Source of the DNA: Bacteroidota bacterium
GTDB lineage: Bacteria; Bacteroidota; Bacteroidia; Chitinophagales; Chitinophagaceae
NCBI GenBank assembly: GCA_023429985.1
Contig: JAEZCV010000163.1
Location: 1-8,378 of the forward strand
Direction of reading: 5' to 3'
DNA: 8,378 bases
Part shown: positions 6,901-8,378 of the stretch, piece by piece
Layout: the number at the start of each line of letters is the position of its first letter
Position numbering within the stretch: position 1 is the first letter of the stretch
Position numbers and translations under genes: made by a program
The notes under the pieces: generated by a model
What the model saw: the letters and a program-made list of their open reading frames with translations, nothing else
What the model was told of the DNA's origin: nothing
The model's database searches: none

Positions 6901-7093
6901 TTGAAACTGTATTCTCAACTTCGCTCGGAGACGCACCGGGATAAACGGTAGTAACTGAAACTACGGAGGGACTGAATTTTGGCAGCAACTCGTAATTCAG
7001 GGATTTATAACTGAAAATTCCTCCAAGTATCAATACTATAAAAAGTACGATCACCAGTGTAGGACGTTTTATAGATACTTCTGCTAATTTCAT
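3917..7093 (-). CDS. RND efflux pump, inner-membrane permease (HAE1/AcrB family)
   Basis: A 1058-residue proton-driven RND transporter, full length for the AcrB/HAE1 family. It starts with TM1 at about 12-29 after MKLAEVSIKRP, followed by porter domain 1 containing YPGASPSEVE (51-60), a TM2-TM6 bundle (about 334-486), a shorter soluble stretch and TM7 (about 533-552), porter domain 2 (about 560-860), and TM8-TM12 (about 865-1025). The proton relay is intact: Asp401-Asp402 in VGILVDDAIVVLEN (TM4; AcrB D407/D408), Lys931 in GLVAKNAILLVDF (TM10; AcrB K940), and Arg961 with Thr968 in RLRPILMT (TM11). These residues indicate a drug/amphiphile-type pump rather than a CusA-type metal pump, which carries a different TM4 signature. 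The substrate cannot be deduced. It is the last gene of the operon, 17 nt after the adaptor gene, with an A/G-rich leader (AGAAAGAAAAAA). Confidence 0.96.
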   Translation of the reverse strand: MKLAEVSIKRPTLVIVLFIVLILGGIFSYKSLNYELLPKFSPSVVSVTTVYPGASPSEVENTVSKKIEDAVSSMENIKKLDTRSFESLSSVIITLNSETDVDYALNDAQRRINAILKDLPEDVDPPSLNKFSLDDLPIMTMAASANMDEAAFYDLMDKRIAPFLSRVEGVAQINLIGGQEREIQVSIDAGRLQGYGLSLLQVQNAILSSNLDFPTGSVQTREQDVLIRLAGKYKTVDELRNLVVATSSTGAQVRLTDVADVQDAQKDVEKLARVNQQSAIAVQVLKQSDANAVGVSEEIRKAITKLEADYASSGLKMDVANDSSIYTLKSADAVIFDLVLAIILVAFVMLFFLHSIRNAVIVMVAIPASLIATFIGMYLLGYTLNLMSLLALSLVVGILVDDAIVVLENIYRHMEMGKNRVRAAYDATKEIGFTVTSITLVIVVVFIPIALSSGLAADILKQFAVTVSIATLFSLLSSFTIVPWLSSRFGKLEKITNKSLFGRIIIAFETGLNRFTSFVGNILKWSLAHKKTTLALVFGLLISSFYLLGAGYIGAEFFAKSDRGEFLVQIEMPKDASIEQTNAMTQKAEDYLKNKKEVTKLIATVGQSSEGMGGNRATAYKSEINVQLVDKKDREDPSSIYAAKIKQELEPVLVGAKVKTVPVSILGSAEQAPLALVVTGPDLDSVMVFATAAMNKLKGIEGATEMKLSVEAGNPEINVQVDRDKMSALGLSLSTVGATMQTAFSGNTNGKFRQGEYEYDINIRYGSFNRKNIEDVSNLLFINDKGQQIRLSQFASIQESSGPGQLERRDKATSVTVQAQTVGRPTGTVAAEWQAAFDQVKRPVGVDYIWSGEMENQSEGFGSLGFALLAAIILVYLIMVALYNSFVYPFVVLFSIPLSIIGALLALALTNNSLNLFTILGLIMLIGLVAKNAILLVDFTNQRKAEGASTYQALLDANHARLRPILMTTIAMVIGMLPIALASGAGAEWKNGLAWVIIGGLISSLFLTLVVVPVMYAIFDKLIMKFKKGKQPQPIERMISEPYVFKVHNEKEFDPSHI

Positions 7094-7110
7094 CGATTGA
7101 TTTTTTCTTT

Positions 7111-8190
7111 CTATTTAATAATAGAAACTTTACTTCCTTCAGATAAATTGATTTGGCCACTTGTAATGATGGTGTCGCCTATATTCAAACCCTGAATAAT
7201 TTCCACCTTCTCGCCAGTAATTCTTCCTGCAATAACATTACGCAAGGCAGCGGTATTTCCTTTTTCAACCACATAAACCTGATTTGTACTTACACTTCCC
7301 GCAAAAGCAGTCCGGGGAACAGTAATAACAGGTTCTGAATTTCCGAAACTGAAGATGGCAGTACCATACATGCCGGCTTTTAGCGCATTACCTGTATTGT
7401 TGGCAATTTCTATTTCCACAGGAAAATTGAGTGAATTATCTGCTTTAGGTGCAATGAAGGTAATGGTACCACCAAAAGTTCTGTCCGGATAAACACTTGC
7501 TTTAACTTCTACCTTATCTCCTGTTTTCAATCTTGCCACCTGGGATTCATCCACGGTTATATTCAGTTTCAGTTTAGAAACATTCACGATCTCGAATAGC
7601 TGGGTACCTGGAGCAACAACAGCACCGGGTTCTATATATCTTTTATTTACAATTCCATTGATGGAAGATTTTATGTTGGCATCACTCACACGAATTCTTG
7701 CCTGCGCAACACGGGCTTCTGCATTTTCAAGCGCAAGTTTAGCCTGGTCGAGTTGTTGCCGGGTAACGCCACCTGTTTGAAATGCATTTTCATAACGATG
7801 TTTATCGCGCAAGGCGTTTTGATATGCTGCCTGGGCAGATTCAAGATCGATATTTAAAACATCGGTTTTTATAATTGCAAGTGTTTGTCCTTTACGAACA
7901 TAACTTCCTTCATCAACCAAAACCCTTGTAACCCTTCCGGAATTTTCAGCTGCAAAGTTCAATTGCTGTGCAGGAGCAAAATTTCCGTTGGCACTGAAAT
8001 CCATATTCACAGATTCCTTTTTCACAATAGAAGTACGAACAGCAACATCACCCCCCGACATTTCAGCTACAACAGCAGTTTGGGCGGCATTCTTTTTTTT
8101 ATTGTTGGCCAGTACGCTGCCAATGAGCACAAATATTCCTGCTGCGATTACGATTGTTATAAAAATCCTGAGGACTTTTTTCTTTCTCAT
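7111..8190 (-). CDS. RND efflux periplasmic adaptor (membrane fusion protein, HlyD/AcrA family)
   Basis: A 359-residue adaptor linking the RND pump to the outer-membrane channel. The N-terminus has basic residues MRKKK and one hydrophobic segment (about 8-28). There is no lipobox cysteine, so it is probably anchored by an uncleaved membrane helix rather than a lipid. Domains in order: first half of the lipoyl domain, SGRVTRVLVDEGSYVRKGQ (84-102); a short alpha-helical hairpin (about 110-172) with heptad-like Ala/Leu spacing; second lipoyl half, INGIVNKRYIEPGAVVAPGTQ (177-197); beta-barrel (about 205-285), with LKTGDKVEVK at 221-230; membrane-proximal domain (about 285-359), containing GEKVEIIQGLNIGDTIITSG. 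The gap to the upstream TolC-like gene is 10 nt and to the pump gene 17 nt, so all three should be one transcript. Confidence 0.95.
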   Translation of the reverse strand: MRKKKVLRIFITIVIAAGIFVLIGSVLANNKKKNAAQTAVVAEMSGGDVAVRTSIVKKESVNMDFSANGNFAPAQQLNFAAENSGRVTRVLVDEGSYVRKGQTLAIIKTDVLNIDLESAQAAYQNALRDKHRYENAFQTGGVTRQQLDQAKLALENAEARVAQARIRVSDANIKSSINGIVNKRYIEPGAVVAPGTQLFEIVNVSKLKLNITVDESQVARLKTGDKVEVKASVYPDRTFGGTITFIAPKADNSLNFPVEIEIANNTGNALKAGMYGTAIFSFGNSEPVITVPRTAFAGSVSTNQVYVVEKGNTAALRNVIAGRITGEKVEIIQGLNIGDTIITSGQINLSEGSKVSIIK

Positions 8191-8200
8191 TTAATATGCT

Positions 8201-8378
8201 TTAGTTGATTAACGATTTTAACTGCCCCTGGCTTTTTATCAATTGAATTTCCGCTACACGGTAATTCAAAAGGGCAGATGAATAATTATTATTGGCTTCT
8301 GTAAGCGAAGTTTCCGCGTTCAGAAGATCTGTTAGTGTTGCAAGACCGTTATTATAGTTATTTTGTGTGTTCAGGTAA
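8201..8378 (-). CDS. outer-membrane efflux channel, TolC family (C-terminal end only)
   Basis: Too short to stand out as a full reading frame, but the last 58 codons plus a TAA stop (8201-8203) are in the window; codons run from base 8377 leftwards. The translation contains NGLATLTDLLNAE, then LTEANNNYSSALLNYRVAE and IQLIKSQGQL. This is the hallmark end of the second outer-membrane-factor repeat (N-G-x-A-T-x-x-D-L-L-x-A-E ... A-x-x-N-Y-x-x-A-E-I-x-L ... G-x-L). Such proteins form a trimeric beta-barrel with a periplasmic alpha-helical tunnel that docks to the adaptor. As first visible gene of the operon it precedes the adaptor by 10 nt. The N-terminus, signal peptide and promoter are outside the window. 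Confidence 0.93.
   Translation of the reverse strand, partial: YLNTQNNYNNGLATLTDLLNAETSLTEANNNYSSALLNYRVAEIQLIKSQGQLKSLIN

Overview
The window looks like chromosomal DNA of a Bacteroidota bacterium, probably near the Chitinophagaceae; I infer the group from protein style only. Pointers are moderately AT-rich DNA, A-rich leaders with weak or no Shine-Dalgarno sequences, Bacteroidota-style RND pump and esterase sequences, and two kinds of short intergenic repeat (a CCTGCC/GGCAGG palindrome and an ATTGC...GCAAT repeat). No tRNA, rRNA, CRISPR array, insertion sequence or phage gene is visible.

Left third (1-2668), plus strand: an 11-bp tandem repeat at the window edge, a DinB-fold gene that lacks the usual metal-binding histidines, a 20-bp perfect palindrome, a secreted alpha/beta-hydrolase esterase with a likely terminator, then a two-gene unit in which a 66-aa acidic protein overlaps the start of exodeoxyribonuclease III (xth) by one base (TAATG). 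The xth gene runs 70 bp into the convergent gene that follows.

Middle (2599-3916), minus strand: a luciferase-like monooxygenase (LLM) family oxidoreductase. A strong intrinsic terminator lies only about 17 nt 5' of its start codon. Beyond that, about 100 bp show no recognisable feature, followed by a tandem array of 27-34-bp repeat units just downstream of the efflux operon.

Right half (3917-8378), minus strand: a tripartite efflux operon in the order outer-membrane TolC-like channel (only its last 58 residues are in the window), periplasmic adaptor, and inner-membrane HAE1-type RND pump. Gaps of 10 and 17 nt indicate co-transcription. The three proteins would form a proton-driven pump spanning both membranes; the substrate cannot be read from the sequence. 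The operon promoter and any regulator lie beyond the right edge.

Most genes belong to familiar families. I did not find convincing evidence of a new multi-gene system. The most interesting points are the terminator placed directly before the LLM gene, the repeat arrays, the histidine-less DinB protein, the coupled small protein before xth, and the tail-to-tail gene overlap.
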